A stretch of 64,000 nucleotides of DNA from assembly GCA_029532415.1 (NCBI GenBank), contig JAQOTA010000053.1, forward strand, positions 2,418,001 through 2,482,000, written 5' to 3'. Both the position numbers and the translations under genes were made by a program. The notes beneath the pieces were generated by a model. It worked only from the letters and a program-made list of their open reading frames with translations, was not told the origin of the DNA and ran no database searches. Below are positions 20,744-33,430 of the stretch, one piece after another (position 1 is the stretch's first letter; every line of letters begins with the position of its first letter). This stretch comes from Marasmius tenuissimus (taxonomy: Eukaryota > Basidiomycota > Agaricomycetes > Agaricales > Marasmiaceae).

Positions 20744-22500
20744 TCAAACAGGCACAGTAGACACAGGAATCACGGTTCCCGTCGCAGTAGGAACAGCAGT
20801 TGCAGGTGGTGTTGCAGGGAGAGAAGGTGTTGCATCACACACGACCTCAGGCTTCAGCCCCGCCCGCAAGTTCGCTAGACCGTCTCCCTGGAGATCGTCT
20901 CGGGGCCCCTCGGGAACCGTGCCGACGTAGGCATTGAAGTTGTAGATGCCACAGGGACATGTGTCCTGAATCACCTTCAGGCTAGTGGCAGACATCACCT
21001 CGACATTATCCCGACTCAATGCAAACGCTTGAGCGCCGAGTTTGAAGGGAGCTGCGAAGGCAGAAGCTCCCGCTGGTGCCTCGAACGTGTACACCGTCCC
21101 ACCTGAATTGACTGTGACAGCTCCCGGGGACTTGAGAAGCGAAACGACGAAAAGGTTGTCTTCGAGAGTTTCAAAGCCGTTGGGACGGCCGTTGAAGAAA
21201 TCTCCTGTGGCGTTGTTGCCAGCACCAAGGGTGTTATCGGTGGCGTCGCAGTCGATGTCCTTGAAAGTGGTACGATACCAATAGATGATCTTCTCTTCCT
21301 CGATGAAGGAGTCGGGCTTGTCCGCGCCGGCTTTGTAGGCAGCAATGAACGGCTTCGACAAGTCTGCCCATCCGTTATGAGGCCTTGGGGGAGATCCGTG
21401 AGGGGAGATGACAAGATGGCGTTAAATTACTCGGCTTACATATCTTTTACCCACTTCGAAGCTCCATCGTCTGTGTGCTTGGCGGAGAGAGGACCAATGT
21501 AGTGTGATTCCCCATAGTCATTCCAGGTGACGATTTCCGTGAATGTGGGTTTCAAGGCCAAAATCTCGAGCCACCTCTGGTAGATTAGCAGCTCGCTTGG
21601 AAATACCCAGTTCTTGCTGAACGTAACTTCGCCGCCGAAGTGGGTTGCTACGATAGAAATTCAGGAAAATACAGTAGAAGTATAGTTGATCAGCTTACAG
21701 AACCAAGGAGAGACAGCTGCAAAGCCATAATGAGATTTCAAGACTTTCCTGTCAGTGAAGAGGCTGACTCACGAGCCATGTATGTCTTTCCTGCCAAACT
21801 TGCCTGGAAGCGCTGATCGCCATCGTTGACTGTGACTAACTTATCAGGGCTGGGAGCCTTGTTAGCACCGTTGCTTGGCCAGCCTTGGAAGTTGAACGCC
21901 CCGTCGAGGAGACCAAAATCAGCCAATCCGGGTTGGAAATTTGGTACGAAGAATATATCCTGTCCCGCACTGGCTCTGACGGCGTCGACGTTGAGTTGAT
22001 CTCCGATGAAAGTGGAAACGAAGGGTTTCGTTTGGACCTTCAACTGTGCTGGTTTGGAGGCGAACTGGGAAATGATCCCCCCCACTGTCGCTTCATCTCC
22101 GGGCTTGAAGAGGTTGAAGTCGAAGGATATGAACACCTTCATATCATTGTTTGCGGCGGAGTCGTACGCGAAACCAAGCTGTGTAACCTGCGAGTCCTCG
22201 GTACCAATATTGAGTGCAAACGCGTCGATACCGAGATCCTTAGCGCGTTTCATGTCGTCGTCGTAGTCAGCAGCACTGGCCCTGTTTGCGGTGATGCCGA
22301 CCTGAGGGTACAGAGGTTAAGCCGATGATAAGTAAATCTGAATACGCACGACCACTTACAATGAGGTGAGCGAAGACCATCTTAGAATCCGCAGTCTGCC
22401 TGTATACCAATTCCCGACTGTATGAATAGGGAATGGCAGCGCCCAGAGATAGACCAGCTATGACAGTGCAGAAAAGGAGAGAACTAACAAGACCGTGCAT
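20744..22500 (-). CDS. Secreted alpha-1,3-glucanase (GH71)
   Basis: Endo-hydrolase of alpha-1,3-glucan (mutan), a component of fungal cell walls. The ATG at 22500 starts MHGLVSSLLFCTVIAGLSLG, a signal peptide. The mature start has KMVFAHLIV, then AKDLGIDAFALNIG, MKVFISFDFN and FFVPNFQPG, all typical GH71 blocks. The central exons carry TEIVTWNDYGESHYIGPL, including the conserved D/E residues, and HNGWADLSKPFIAAYK. The C-terminal accessory domain ends in a Pro/Thr/Val-rich stretch. About six short introns. Divergently placed from the GH35 gene with 0.9 kb between the start codons. Likely role is wall remodelling or attack on other fungi. Confidence 0.9.
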
Positions 22501-23403
22501 GTTGAGATTCTGGAGATGGGTGGGACAGTCGCTACGCCAGCCCTTCTGAACTTGTTTCTACTTACTTTTAATACTTTGGAGGCCGTGTTCGACCCTTGAT
22601 GGTCGTCTGATACTGACGCCGCCGGGGTTTGCATGCCACATGAGCCCAGACTGATGCAGCCCGCGCGTATAGATTCCTGCAGAATGATGATCCTGATCGG
22701 GAGTGGTTGTAACTCTGTGTCGGTACGATATCAATGCCTGCTCAGTGCTGTTCGTAAGTATGTCTGGATCGTCGCTAGCCTATTGAAAAACGCGACAAAT
22801 CTAGTAGCTGGGGTAGTCGTTGAGAGTCGTTGATCTGCATTCGGAACCATGAATGGTGATGTACAAGGTGAAGTCGTCGCTCAGCCCATCAATCTTGATA
22901 GCAAAGAGGTATTCGGACTCGGAGGACAACAAGCAGTGGTGGTAATGAGGAAACGCATCTTTCGTATTATGTAAGTGAACCTCTTTCTTCTTGCGGCCAT
23001 GGACCTCTGCGGACCCACATCTGCTCTTTTGCCCGAGCAATATTGTAAAGGAAGACGACTAAGCAGGCTCCCAGCTTGCTGATTATCTGTCTGTGCAACT
23101 TGTGAGCTGCAAGATTGAGTCTGCGCCCTCGCGCCGGCCTCGTAAAGAAGTTATTCACTCCTAGGTTCATGGACTACGCGCAAGTTTTGTGAAGCATTTC
23201 ATACGAGTCGAATCTCGTCGACGCCGTTCTCAAATAGGGTGATGATTACCTGCGGACCCCTCACCGGACCGGGAACACGACGAACCATAACGCATGGACA
23301 GCACTCGTGATGTTTTTCCAGACTTATTCCACAAGAATCAGGACTCACATGGTCTTCAACGTACTTGGGAGCAATAGCGGAATTTCGTACTTAAGGGCTG
23401 CTC
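22501..23403. promoter_or_regulatory. Shared upstream region of GH71 and GH35 genes
   Basis: 0.9 kb between two secreted glycosidase genes transcribed away from each other. Short open frames occur but none is convincing. A divergent control region is likely by position; no specific operator is identified. Confidence 0.4.
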
Positions 23404-26400
23404 ATGGCGTACTCCAAGGCGTCCCCCAAAATGCGCCTCATCCTCAGCTTTCTTGCACTGTCACTGCTAGCGACAATTTCCCAAGCATACATCAATACTA
23501 CCGACACAGAATGGCCTATTCATGATTCAGGGCTCACTCAGGACGTTCAGTGGGATCATTATAGTCTCATAGTCGAAGGCAGAAGGATATTTATGTGGTC
23601 AGGCGAACTGCATTATTGTGGGCAAACCTCTACTATACCTCGATAAGTTGTTGACCTTCACCCCGTTTCGCAGGGAGGATACCCGTGCCAGAAGTATGGA
23701 AAGATGTCTTACAAAAGGTCAAAGCCTCCGGTTTCAACTCGATATCTGTCTATAGGTATGTTCCAACGCTTTGGGTTGAATGGAGCTCAAAGCGTAACAA
23801 TATCGAATAAAGTCACTGGGGCTTCCATGCGCCGAATAACAAGACTTTGGATTTTGAGACCGCCTCACGCGACATCGAACCCTTACTGAACTACGCCAAT
23901 GAGCTCGGGCTGTTTGTTACTATGCGTGGTGGGCCATATGTCAAGTGAGTGCGTGAGGCACACCTCTCAAACGTCCCACCTAAGCACCTGTGCATCTGAA
24001 GTGCGGAAACCACTGCCGGAGGCTTTGCGCTATGGACCACAACAGGTGCTTACGGTCCTCTGCGAAATAACGATCCGCGATATACGGAAGCTTGGAAGCC
24101 TTTCATGAACAAGATCAACCAAATTGTTGCAAAGCACGAAATCACGAACGGTGGACCAGTCGTCAGTGCCGTACTACTTATACTTAAAAATAACCGTGCT
24201 CACTTTCCTACACCAGATTCTCAACCAGATTGAAAATGAAATATGTTGCCAGAGGAACTCAGATGGAAGTATCAACACTCCCATTGCTGAATACATGGCG
24301 GTTCGAACTAGTCTCTCTGATCCAATGTGCCTTGTCTGAATTGGATTTTTTCTAGATTTTGGAGCAGAATGCTCGCGACAACGGAGTACTCATCGTAAGT
24401 CTGGCGAGTTGCGTATCATTTTATTGGTCAATAAATTCTTGTAGCCCATTATCACGAACGCTCCCAACATGAATTGTAAGCGGGTAATTGTTGCAGAGTT
24501 TTACTTTCATACTTACACTGGCATGCTAACAGCAAAATCGTGGTCTAAGGACTACAAACCGGGGCTGGGCTCGCAGGATATCTATGGTACGCGCACCAGT
24601 ATCCCTGAAACAAGGTACTCGACTTACGAGGGCTCCCTTAGCATTGGATAGTTACCCGAAGTGCTGGACATGCGACCTGTCCGTCTGCGGTAGCGGTTCT
24701 GCGAACGTCAACTTCGCGGATCACTTCGACGTTGTCTCCCCAACTCAACCCTCATTTATGGCCGAGTTCCAAGGGGGTTCATACCTCTCTTGGGGTGGAC
24801 CAGAAGGAGGATGTCCCGAAAATATCGGACCGAATTTTGTCTCGATGTATTACAGACATCTCATGGCAGAGCGAATCACAATGATCAACTTGTACATGCT
24901 GTGAGTAGAAAGACTCCGGTTTTTTGCGTCGCATCTCTCTGATTTTCTTCGACTAGGTTTGGCGGGACAAACTGGGGCGGACTGGCGACGAACGTTGTTG
25001 CTACTAGTTACGACTATTCCGCCCCTATTCAAGAAACACGTCAACTGGGCGACAAGTACTACGAAACTAAACTTGTAGGACTTTTCTTCCGTACAGCCGA
25101 GGATTTGGTTATGACGGATCGCACGCCCTTCTCCACATCGTACACTACTGTACCCAACGTTGGTGCTACCGAGCTTCGAAACCCGAAGACCCAGGCAGGC
25201 TTCTACATCACACGGCAATCCAACATGGACTCCACCACCACGGTCGACTTCAGAGTGAAGGTTGCAACGAAATCTGCAGGGAATCTGACCGTGCCTGTGT
25301 TTTCCGATCCTATCAAGTTGGTTGGAGTTCAAAGCAAGATCGTTGTTACAGATTTCAGATTCGGTAACAATATCCTGGTCTATTCTACAGCCGAAGTATT
25401 ATCCCACTCGGTCGTTGATGGTCAGAGTATCATCGCTTTATGGCTTCCCGATAATGAGTCAGGCGAGTTCAGGGTTCAAGATGGCTCAACCAAGCGGGAG
25501 GTATTCTCAGGAAAAGGTGGAGACTTCCACGAGGTCGATGGGGATCTAGTCTTCTCGTACAACCAAGGGGAAGGACAGATCGTACTACAATTGGATAACT
25601 TCCGCGTTGTTCTACTCCCGCGTCAGATTGCATACCGGTTCTGGGCACCGACACTAACGAACGACCCCATCATTTCTCCCGACCAAGTTCGACTCGTCAC
25701 TGGGCCATACCTTGTACGATCCCTCCGCATCGACGGCGATCAGGCTATTGTTGCCGGCGATATCGACAAAGAGACAGTGTTGGAAACATTCTTACCAGAA
25801 GCCGTATCTTCGCTTCAGTGGAATGGACAAACCCTCGAGGTCGAGAGGACATCCTACGGGAGTCTGAAAGCGACACTTGCCAGACCAGGAATTGACGCGG
25901 AGGCTATCCGACAGTCGTTGACCCTATCTGGCTGGAAGTATTCCCCTGCTCTACCCGAAGCGGACGCGAACTACGATGATTCGAACTGGGTGGTGGCAGA
26001 TCACACAACCACCCCAAACCCTACCAAGCCGTCGACTCTACCAGTCTTGTATGCGGATGATTATGGTACGTTCCTTTACCTCATATTGGGCGATCTGCTT
26101 GACGGTTACTCCCAGGTTACCACAATGGCGTTCAAATCTTCCGCGGTCAGTTCTCCGGCAATGCGACTGGCGTGATCCTTGGCGTTCAAGGGGGAACGGC
26201 CTTTGGATGGTCGGCTTGGTTGAATTCGGATTTCATTGGAAGTTTCCCTGGGACAGTAGACGCGACAAACGGAAATCTCTCCCTCTCATTCTCTAATGCC
26301 ACTCTCTCATTGACAAACTCACTCACTGTAGTGATGGATCATTCTGGACATGATCAGCGTGACGACGCATTACTGCCTCGAGGAATTCTGGGTGCCACAC

Positions 26401-27019
26401 TACAAACAGAATCCGGAGAGCCCATCTTGTTTGCACGGTGGACTGTTGCGGGCAATGCGGGCGGCGAGAGTAATATCGATCCCGTCCGTGGAACCATTGC
26501 AGAGGGCGGTCTGCATGCGGAACGATTGGGATGGCATCTTCCTGATTTCGACGACTCTGAGTGGACAGAACGAGCGCCTTCTGATGGTGTTGAGGGAGCT
26601 ACCATTAGCTTCTTCCGCACCGTTTCCGAAGTCAATGTACCGGAAGGATACGACGCTTCACTCGAGTTTGTTCTATCGGCTCCAGAAGGTAGTGTCCTTA
26701 GGGCGCAACTCTATATTAATGGGTTCGTGGGTTATGCTGTTTCCCTCACGGCTTTTCTTATCCTCCTATGCACAGATATCAGTACGGCAAATTCGTTCCG
26801 CACATCGGAAATCAGATCAGGTTCCCAGTCCCTCCTGGGATTCTGAACTACCGAGGTTCAAACGTTATTGGTTTGAACCTTTGGTCACAGACAGCGGAAG
26901 GGGCTTCAGTGGACATTGCGTGGAACGTGACGGGCGTTTATGAAAGTTCTTGGGATCCTGGATTTGATGCCCAGCCCCTTCAACCAGGATGGGATCCTAT
27001 CCGTCTCGAATTTGCTTGA
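23404..27019 (+). CDS. lacA: Secreted beta-galactosidase (GH35)
   Basis: Removes terminal beta-galactose from oligo- and polysaccharides outside the cell. The ATG at 23404, or the in-frame one at 23431, begins a signal peptide ([20 protein letters not shown]). The catalytic barrel contains [49 protein letters not shown] and the acid/base region NQIENE. The nucleophile region is [20 protein letters not shown]. Then come [14 protein letters not shown] and a long beta-domain with several Asn-X-Ser/Thr sites. The stop at 27017-27019 follows PIRLEFA. About ten introns, all short. Length, about 1,000 residues, matches fungal LacA. The domain order and catalytic glutamates are complete. Confidence 0.93.
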
Positions 27020-27874
27020 TAGGTAGTCTGTAGCGCATCTCCAGCACCTAGTGCATGAGATTTACCTAGAGGTGTTTTGGTATATAATCGATTCGTTATA
27101 TCTCTTGAGACCAATGAACCACTTTCGGCATTCCCCGACACCAGACAGTATTCCTCCCGCAACTCAGAACGCGTCTCGCAAGAACCACGGGGAAACGCAG
27201 CTATGTAGGACGCCTCAAGGAATTTGGTCACTCATGAATTTGCCAAAGAGACTCTGGACATGTGGGAGTCGGACCTAACTTCTGAGAACGGGACTGGGAG
27301 ACCCGACTTTCGCAAGCGTCATCACGAGGAGCTTCTCCTCGCGTCTGGTGCAGGAGACTGACAATGATAGTGGCTTGGGGGTCATTTGGGCTCTCCCTTT
27401 CAATCTGAAAGGGGAGTTGAACATGGATCTCAGATTTATCACTTTCTTTTGTACACAAGGAAGACTTGGAGCACAAAGGGCCACGGTGTGTGTTCGTACA
27501 TGATTCGAGAGCTTTATAATATGCAACGTGATGCCTATCGGCGTCTTTTCCGAGTGCGATTTGTTTGCTTGTGATGAAATGGGCCAAACCGGCGCCAGGA
27601 ATCTGAGACTAGAAAGTTAGAAATGACTTGAGATCGCGAAGTAAACCTGGCCTTCATGAACAAGGTCATAGAAGCAGTTCATAATACTTGTAGATTGAGT
27701 CCCATCCGGAACGTTGAGCCCGCGGGCAAGTCCACGAGCATGTCATCTCTGAGCTCACCTCGAATTCATCTGTTTGTTATCGAATCTGCTGTGTGGCGAG
27801 TGAGAAAATGGGAAAGGCGTCAATGTACCACTACTGCTAATACCTTTATGTCCAAGAAAATATCTTCACTGTAA
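27020..27874. other. Intergenic, no gene resolved
   Basis: Short frames on both strands (for example minus 27228-27587) lack recognisable products and splice partners. Confidence 0.45.
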
Positions 27875-28508
27875 CTATGCCATAGAAATGGTAACTGATG
27901 GGTTAGTACCGTGCTGGGCGAGCGTATCGTTGTTAGGGGGATAGATACTGAATGGGGACAGGGCTAAGCGATTCACCTCTGTGTTGCGACAGTTTCTACT
28001 AGTTTCCATGGAAAGCCTGTACTTTTGGTCAGCCACCGTCTCATCGGAAGAATAGATAGATTGACCTCGAATTGGTCCTCGCTCGATGACTCGGCATCGA
28101 GTTTTACCCCATCGGCGTTCGGGTAAACAGATTGCTGAGCCTCGGATTTGGCTTGTTCAAGAGCCTGAAGTCCGGTACCGACTTGTGATAGTTGCACGCC
28201 CAATTTCTGGAGTTCTTCAGCAGGTACTGGCTGACCAGTGTTGGTGGAGGCATCATTGATATCTGACACCGCCGACAGGTGCAGAAGAGCGGTAGGAAGC
28301 TCGCATAATGGACGATCGATGACTTCCTGGGGCAGGTTCTTAGTGGGGGCGATAGAATTTTTATCATGAGAACTGCCAGGTCGGTGCAGTTAGGGCGTGG
28401 CTCTCGTATGTTTGTCACAAACTACGAAAGAGATGATCATAGCGCGACAGACCCGCAATAGGAGTGAGAGATAGTGACGCTGTGAATGGAGCCCTGTGAA
28501 GTTGTCAT
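27875..28508 (-). CDS. Small helical protein, family not recognised
   Basis: A model of four exons, about 150 residues, can be joined in phase from the ATG at 28508. Exon 2 is the best supported: LPQEVIDRPLCELPTALLHL, then PVPAEELQKLGVQLSQVGTG and LQALEQAKSEAQQSV. Exon 3 reads YRLSMETSRNCRNTE and exon 4 ends HGTNPSVTISMA. A typical branch site (CTAAC) lies before the exon 2 acceptor. The central region is predicted helical and may form a coiled coil. No signal peptide or membrane segment. Divergently oriented from the F-box/WD40 gene. Function unknown; exon 1 is the least certain part. Confidence 0.4.
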
Positions 28509-28854
28509 ATTGGAAACCAGGGTGGAGGACAGTGGTCACGATCGTGTCCAGAATCCAGGTGATCACAGGAAACTCATTTTGGGGGGTTCAGCTCAATCGG
28601 TGCGTGATTTCATCGCGTCCGACGCAGCCCTATTATGGCCATGATCATGAACCTGCCGTCGCCACGTACCTTCAAACAATAGCACTACACCTCATGCAAC
28701 TTGAGCAGATGGGGGGAGGAAAGCACGAGTTGCATGGCAATGATGGCATTGTAATTAGATAATCCCAATATAGACAATATCTTATCTGGTGGCGGTGCAA
28801 AGTTGAATCTCGACTCACGAGACCCGAAGAGCCGCAACTGTTCAACCAACGACG

Positions 28855-31467
28855 ATGAGCTCGTCCTCGTCGCCACCAACAACGCCCATAAGACAGCCCA
28901 AGGCGGTCGACGACGACGTAGAGCGACCTAACTCTCCTTCCCCCAGCACTTCAGGTTTCTCTCTTATTGCGGCAGACGAAGCAAATGATTCCGACTTCTG
29001 GACGTATCACAACAGCGCAAGGCGACCAGCTTTTCATTCTACTCCCACTTTAAATTATTTCTCATCACCTTCATCAACATACTCGGCTTCCACGTATACC
29101 CAAACATCACCGTTCACCTCCTCGCCAGGGAGCGGTGGCAGTGGCGGCTTGAAAACCTTGTTTCCACGGATCTGGGATGTACTGGTCTCTTCGCCGACAA
29201 GGAGCATTCTCAACGCTTCTCCTTCTCGGAGTCAGCGACAGAGAGCACATACCATTTATGGGACGTTCCCTCGGGTAAGGACCTCACAATCGTCTGCGAA
29301 CACCCTCGTACCGTTCCCAACGTTCAGCTCACCTCCGTCCGCAAACGATCCCTTCTCTTCCGATTTCGCAATTCCTTCTCCTTCCGTTCCAACAGCGCCA
29401 CATCATCGCCCGTCTTTGTCATCCTCATTCTCATCCTCATCGTATACCCATATCGACTATTCGGATCTGGCCCCGCTCGACGGCGAAGAAGGCGAGCTCA
29501 TCGATGTCGACGACGAAGCGTGTTTCCCCTTTCCCACGTCAGCTAAACACCCGGACGGCCATCTCAATCTTGTCTTCACTTGCAAATACAATTGCAAATT
29601 TGCTTGTGCGCATCCCATGGCATGGAAGACCGTTCCCAGGGCAAGCTTCAGTCGTGCGAGAGTCATTACAGGTGTCGATATCGTGGGCTCTCTTCCAGCC
29701 GAGTTGGGTTTGGAGATATTAATTTATCTTGCGACGGCACCCTCATCGGGCTTGGAAGACATTCTTGCATGTACGTCCGTCAGCAAGACGTGGCGTTCAC
29801 TTGCTTTGGATAACGCTGTCTGGAAGCAACTATTCGATGCCCGATGGGGTTCATGCAGGATAACTCGTGATGAAAGGATTTTGGGCCGATACCTGAAGAA
29901 GCAGAAGAGACGGGGTATAAGATACAGGGAGAAGAGGTTACCGCCGCTTCCAGGTTGTGGCGAGCAATTGGGAGAGGATTTGCTTGCGTTGAATTATCTT
30001 TTTGTGTTCCAAGAGCGGCTTGAGCTGGACAGGCGTTGGGCTGGGACTGCCTTTACGAAACGTGTCATCTCAACCCCTCCAACTTCTTATTCCCCTCCTC
30101 CTGCTATAACTCCCTCGTCTTCTACATCTTCGTCCAGCACCTTCCTCCCCATATCCGCGTCAAATTCTCTATCGCCATCGGTGTACAACTCACTCCAGTC
30201 GTCCCCTACCAGTACAATCCAGATGTCCCTGCCCGGAACTTACCCCCGTTCTCGTAATTCCAGCCCCCACCGGTCGCACACACCTTCTCTGACGCCGCAT
30301 TACGGTAACAATGGTGGACCGTCACGCAGAAGCGGATCGGGGGAAGATTCCTACCAGTACGACAAGTTCGAACCCTCCTATACCAACCTTGAGGGTCATT
30401 CCGATAGCGTCTATTGTGTGGAGTTTGCGCAAGGGGGAACTCTTGAGCATGACGAGTACATCTTCACTGGTTCGCGGGATCGAACTATAAAGATGTGGAA
30501 TTTGACTCGAGGGACATGCGATGGGACGTTCAGTGGGCATGAAGGAAGCGTGTTGTGTTTGAAGTTCTTCTGGCTGTCGGCGAAGCGTGGGATTATGTAT
30601 ACTGGGTCCAGTGACCGGACTATTTTGGTCTGGGATGTTTGGTTGGAGGGTAATGAAGGCAAAGCCAAAGTGACTACTGTGTTGAGGGGCCATGGTGGTG
30701 GGGTGTTGGATTTGAGAGTGGATGACCGATGGGTGGTTAGCTGGTATGTCGTTTTTTCTGTGTCATTCGTTTAAAGTTTACTCACATGTGTGCGCCGGTC
30801 AGTTCGAAGGATGCAGCCGTTCGGATATGGTCAAGAGATTCGATCGTTCCCGATGAAGAAGGGAATGGACCTGAACCCCATCATATTCTCGAAGGACACG
30901 AAGGCCCTGTTAATGCCCTTGGGCTAGAGGGCGGACATGTCGTCAGTGCGAGTGGGGATGGCAGGATGATCCTATGGGACGTTGCAACTGGCGCCCGCCT
31001 GAGAACCTTTGAAGGTCATGACCGTGGATTGGCCTGCATTGCGTTCAAAGACAGGTTCATCGTTTCGGGGTCGAATGATTGCAAGATTAAGATTTGGTCA
31101 GCCGAGAACGGGAAGTGTGTTGCTACTCTTGAGGGCCATGAAGCACTGGTTCGGGCCCTTTCTTTCGACACCGCTCGAGGTCTTTTGGTCAGCGCTAGTT
31201 ATGACAAGACCGTCCGTGTGTGGGATGTGGCAGAGGTGGTTCGAGGCAGTAGCGATTGCCCACGACCTCATTTACTTCGGGAATTCAGACATACTCATAC
31301 AAGCCACATATTCGACGTCAAGTTTGATTACGGGAGAATCGTCAGGTGTGTACTTCCATCTCACTTTCAAAGCACGAAGCTGACTTGTTTTCAGTACCTC
31401 CCATGACCAGAGAGTCATTATCACTGACTTCGCGAAAGGGCTCGAGAGTGTCAGCTTGTTCGTTTGA
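28855..31467 (+). CDS. F-box / WD40-repeat protein
   Basis: Probable SCF ubiquitin-ligase receptor of the beta-TrCP/Pop1/MET30 class. Residues 1-215 are Ser/Pro-rich and disordered. The F-box is at about residues 283-335: GSLPAELGLEILIYLATAPS, then SVSKTWRSLALDNAVWKQLF. A second disordered Ser-rich region precedes seven WD40 repeats, each with a recognisable start: EGHSDSVYCVEF, SGHEGSVLCLKF, RGHGGGVLDLRV, EGHEGPVNALGL, EGHDRGLACIAF, EGHEALVRALSF and HTHTSHIFDVKF. Two introns interrupt the WD40 part (after VVSC and after GRIVS). The last exon ends KGLESVSLFV with the stop at 31465-31467. Length about 820 residues. Target protein cannot be read from the sequence. Confidence 0.9.
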
Positions 31468-31699
31468 TCTCTGTCGGATTTGGACCATCATTGTTGTGTA
31501 TGTAGCCCCTCCCATCTGTATTTATCGTATGTGCGCCATTGCTTTTGCGGTTCCTTCCCTCGTTTCCGCCGCCGCTCCTTATGCAATAATCTAGATCATC
31601 GTATATTTTGTATTTCCTGTAAACTTGTACACCTTGTCGTTACTTGGTTGAATTACCTTACAAAAAGTATATCTTGGGATCGTAAGACACTGGAACATA

Positions 31700-33096
31700 T
31701 CAAATCCACTCCCCGCTGACAATAGCGTCGTCCGGGAAGTCTTCCTTATCGAGGCCTAACTCCCGGAATACCTGGTTTACTGATTCGGAGGCGTCGTCCT
31801 GTTGATCTTCTTTCAGAGCTAGATGGTGTTCAGCAGTCTGAACCCACGAAACTAGGGAGAGAAAAAGCATGGGACCTACCATCACCTCTACCATCACCCA
31901 GACTGGCTTCTAGTCCCTCTTCCCCTCCTCTTGCTGCAACGAGAAGTAATTGTGCTCCCTCGTAGTCGAGCAGCTCAGGTGTCTCGCAAGAAGCGAACCT
32001 TAGGCCGTACGACTCTCTACCTCTCTTTCCTCCTTTCCCAAAGACGTCCTTCATGATAGTTTCTGGGTATTTCGCGCCGCCCTTACCAGGTTGTCCCGGA
32101 CCGGACGCTGGGGCCAAGGGATTCCTCACCTGCAGGATGAATGAAGAAGCCTTGTGGACCCCGAGCGTCGACTGAACACTTGAGTCTTCGATCTCGGCGG
32201 GGTGGGAGATGTGATAGCCCAGATGCGTCTCCCGCTTGGAAGGAACACTAGGATCATTGTTTACAATGGCGTATCCGCCCCTACCTACGAGACGGGCAGG
32301 CTCCTCGTGACGAGTTCCTTTCACGCAAGTTAGCATCTGCGTTTGTATGTCAGAGCAGAGAACAGGGGTACCTCTGGTCTTGGTTTCGTATGTCTTCTCT
32401 CCAAGACCTTTCTCCAACGAATCCAGATCATTACCGACCTTGACCACAGTCGCCCAAAACGTTTCAGGCTTCCGCCCTTTTCCTGCGCCACCGCTGCCTG
32501 CCTCTGGCAGTTTTTTCTTCCCGACCGTGATTAGGCGAAACTTCTTTGATTGGGTTGTAGTTGCAGGTGCAGGGACAGCGTCTGCACCAGCGGGTAGAAG
32601 CCTCATGTCGTCCTCCGCTTTCACCCCATTCTCGGACTTCGCATCGCCGGGGGTGGTGTAGCTGGGAGGACGAGGAACCAGCAACATGTGGAAGTTCTTG
32701 ACGTCGTCAAGAGATTCGGCATGTTCGTGTTGGACTTTGAGACGATAGAAGAAATAGATGTGGCCACGTTCAGTAGTACCTTTGGAGACGCGTCTCGAGG
32801 TCAGAACCGTGGTCACTTCAGACAGACTCATGATGATTTGTGCTTTACCGACCTGTCACAGGAGTGAAATGCTGCTCCTCCGGATTGTCCGCCTCAAGGT
32901 CTGTATTCTTAGCGCTAGACTTCGGTTTCTTCTTTGGAGGCTCCTGCGTTTCGTCTCGAGTTTTACTGCGTTTTGCGGGTGGCTTGGTGGGAGACTGAGA
33001 GCTACGTGATTTCGTTGCCTTGTTAGCTGGCACGGATGTCCCCGAAGTACCCTTTCCTTGCTCCTTGAGACTGGCTTGTCTTCGCGTTGTTGGCAT
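31700..33096 (-). CDS. Conserved fungal nuclear protein (annotated elsewhere as BTB-domain transcription factor-like)
   Basis: The first exon encodes a very basic N-terminus with several nuclear-localisation-like stretches (PAKRSKTRDE, PKKKPKSSAK). After a 73 nt intron comes TTERGHIYFFYRLKVQHEHA followed by SLDDVKNFHMLLVPRPPSYT, the conserved core of this fungal family. Later blocks are FRLITVGKKKLPE, GRGGYAIVNNDP, THLGYHISHP and ASSFILQVRNPLAP. An acidic C-terminus ends DDAIVSGEWI at 31700. Three introns in total. Although relatives are often named BTB transcription factors, I see no BTB fold and no DNA-binding motif, so the molecular role is open. It shares a 334 bp upstream region with MAK5. 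Confidence 0.75.
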
Positions 33097-33430
33097 AGTC
33101 AGGATATTTTTTACAAAGTTGTGCAGGGTCTCCTTCTATACTTGAACCCAAGGTGAGACTATGATGTCAAGTCACTGAGTGTCATTCGGCTGGGTGAACG
33201 AGCGCTCCATAAATGCCTTTGAATTGCGTCCGTTTCGGCAGGGATCTCGCTGAACAAGTCGAGGGTAGGATATAGAGGGAACTAAGGGAGACATCCAGTT
33301 AACTGTTTGACTCAGACTAGTGACCAGACAATGACCTTGAGATCGAGAACTTAGCGCAGTGCCCGACTGGTGACTTACCCGAGTAGGCAGGCGCTCGTAA
33401 GAAGCGCCCATCACTTTTTTCTTTGCCTCC
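33097..33430. promoter_or_regulatory. Divergent promoter of MAK5 and the nuclear protein
   Basis: 334 bp between two start codons pointing away from each other. It has no TATA box near either gene, in line with housekeeping genes. Confidence 0.45.

Noticed and set aside
24850..25332. Minus-strand open frame of 160 codons
   Set aside because: Antisense to the GH35 catalytic region; no product.
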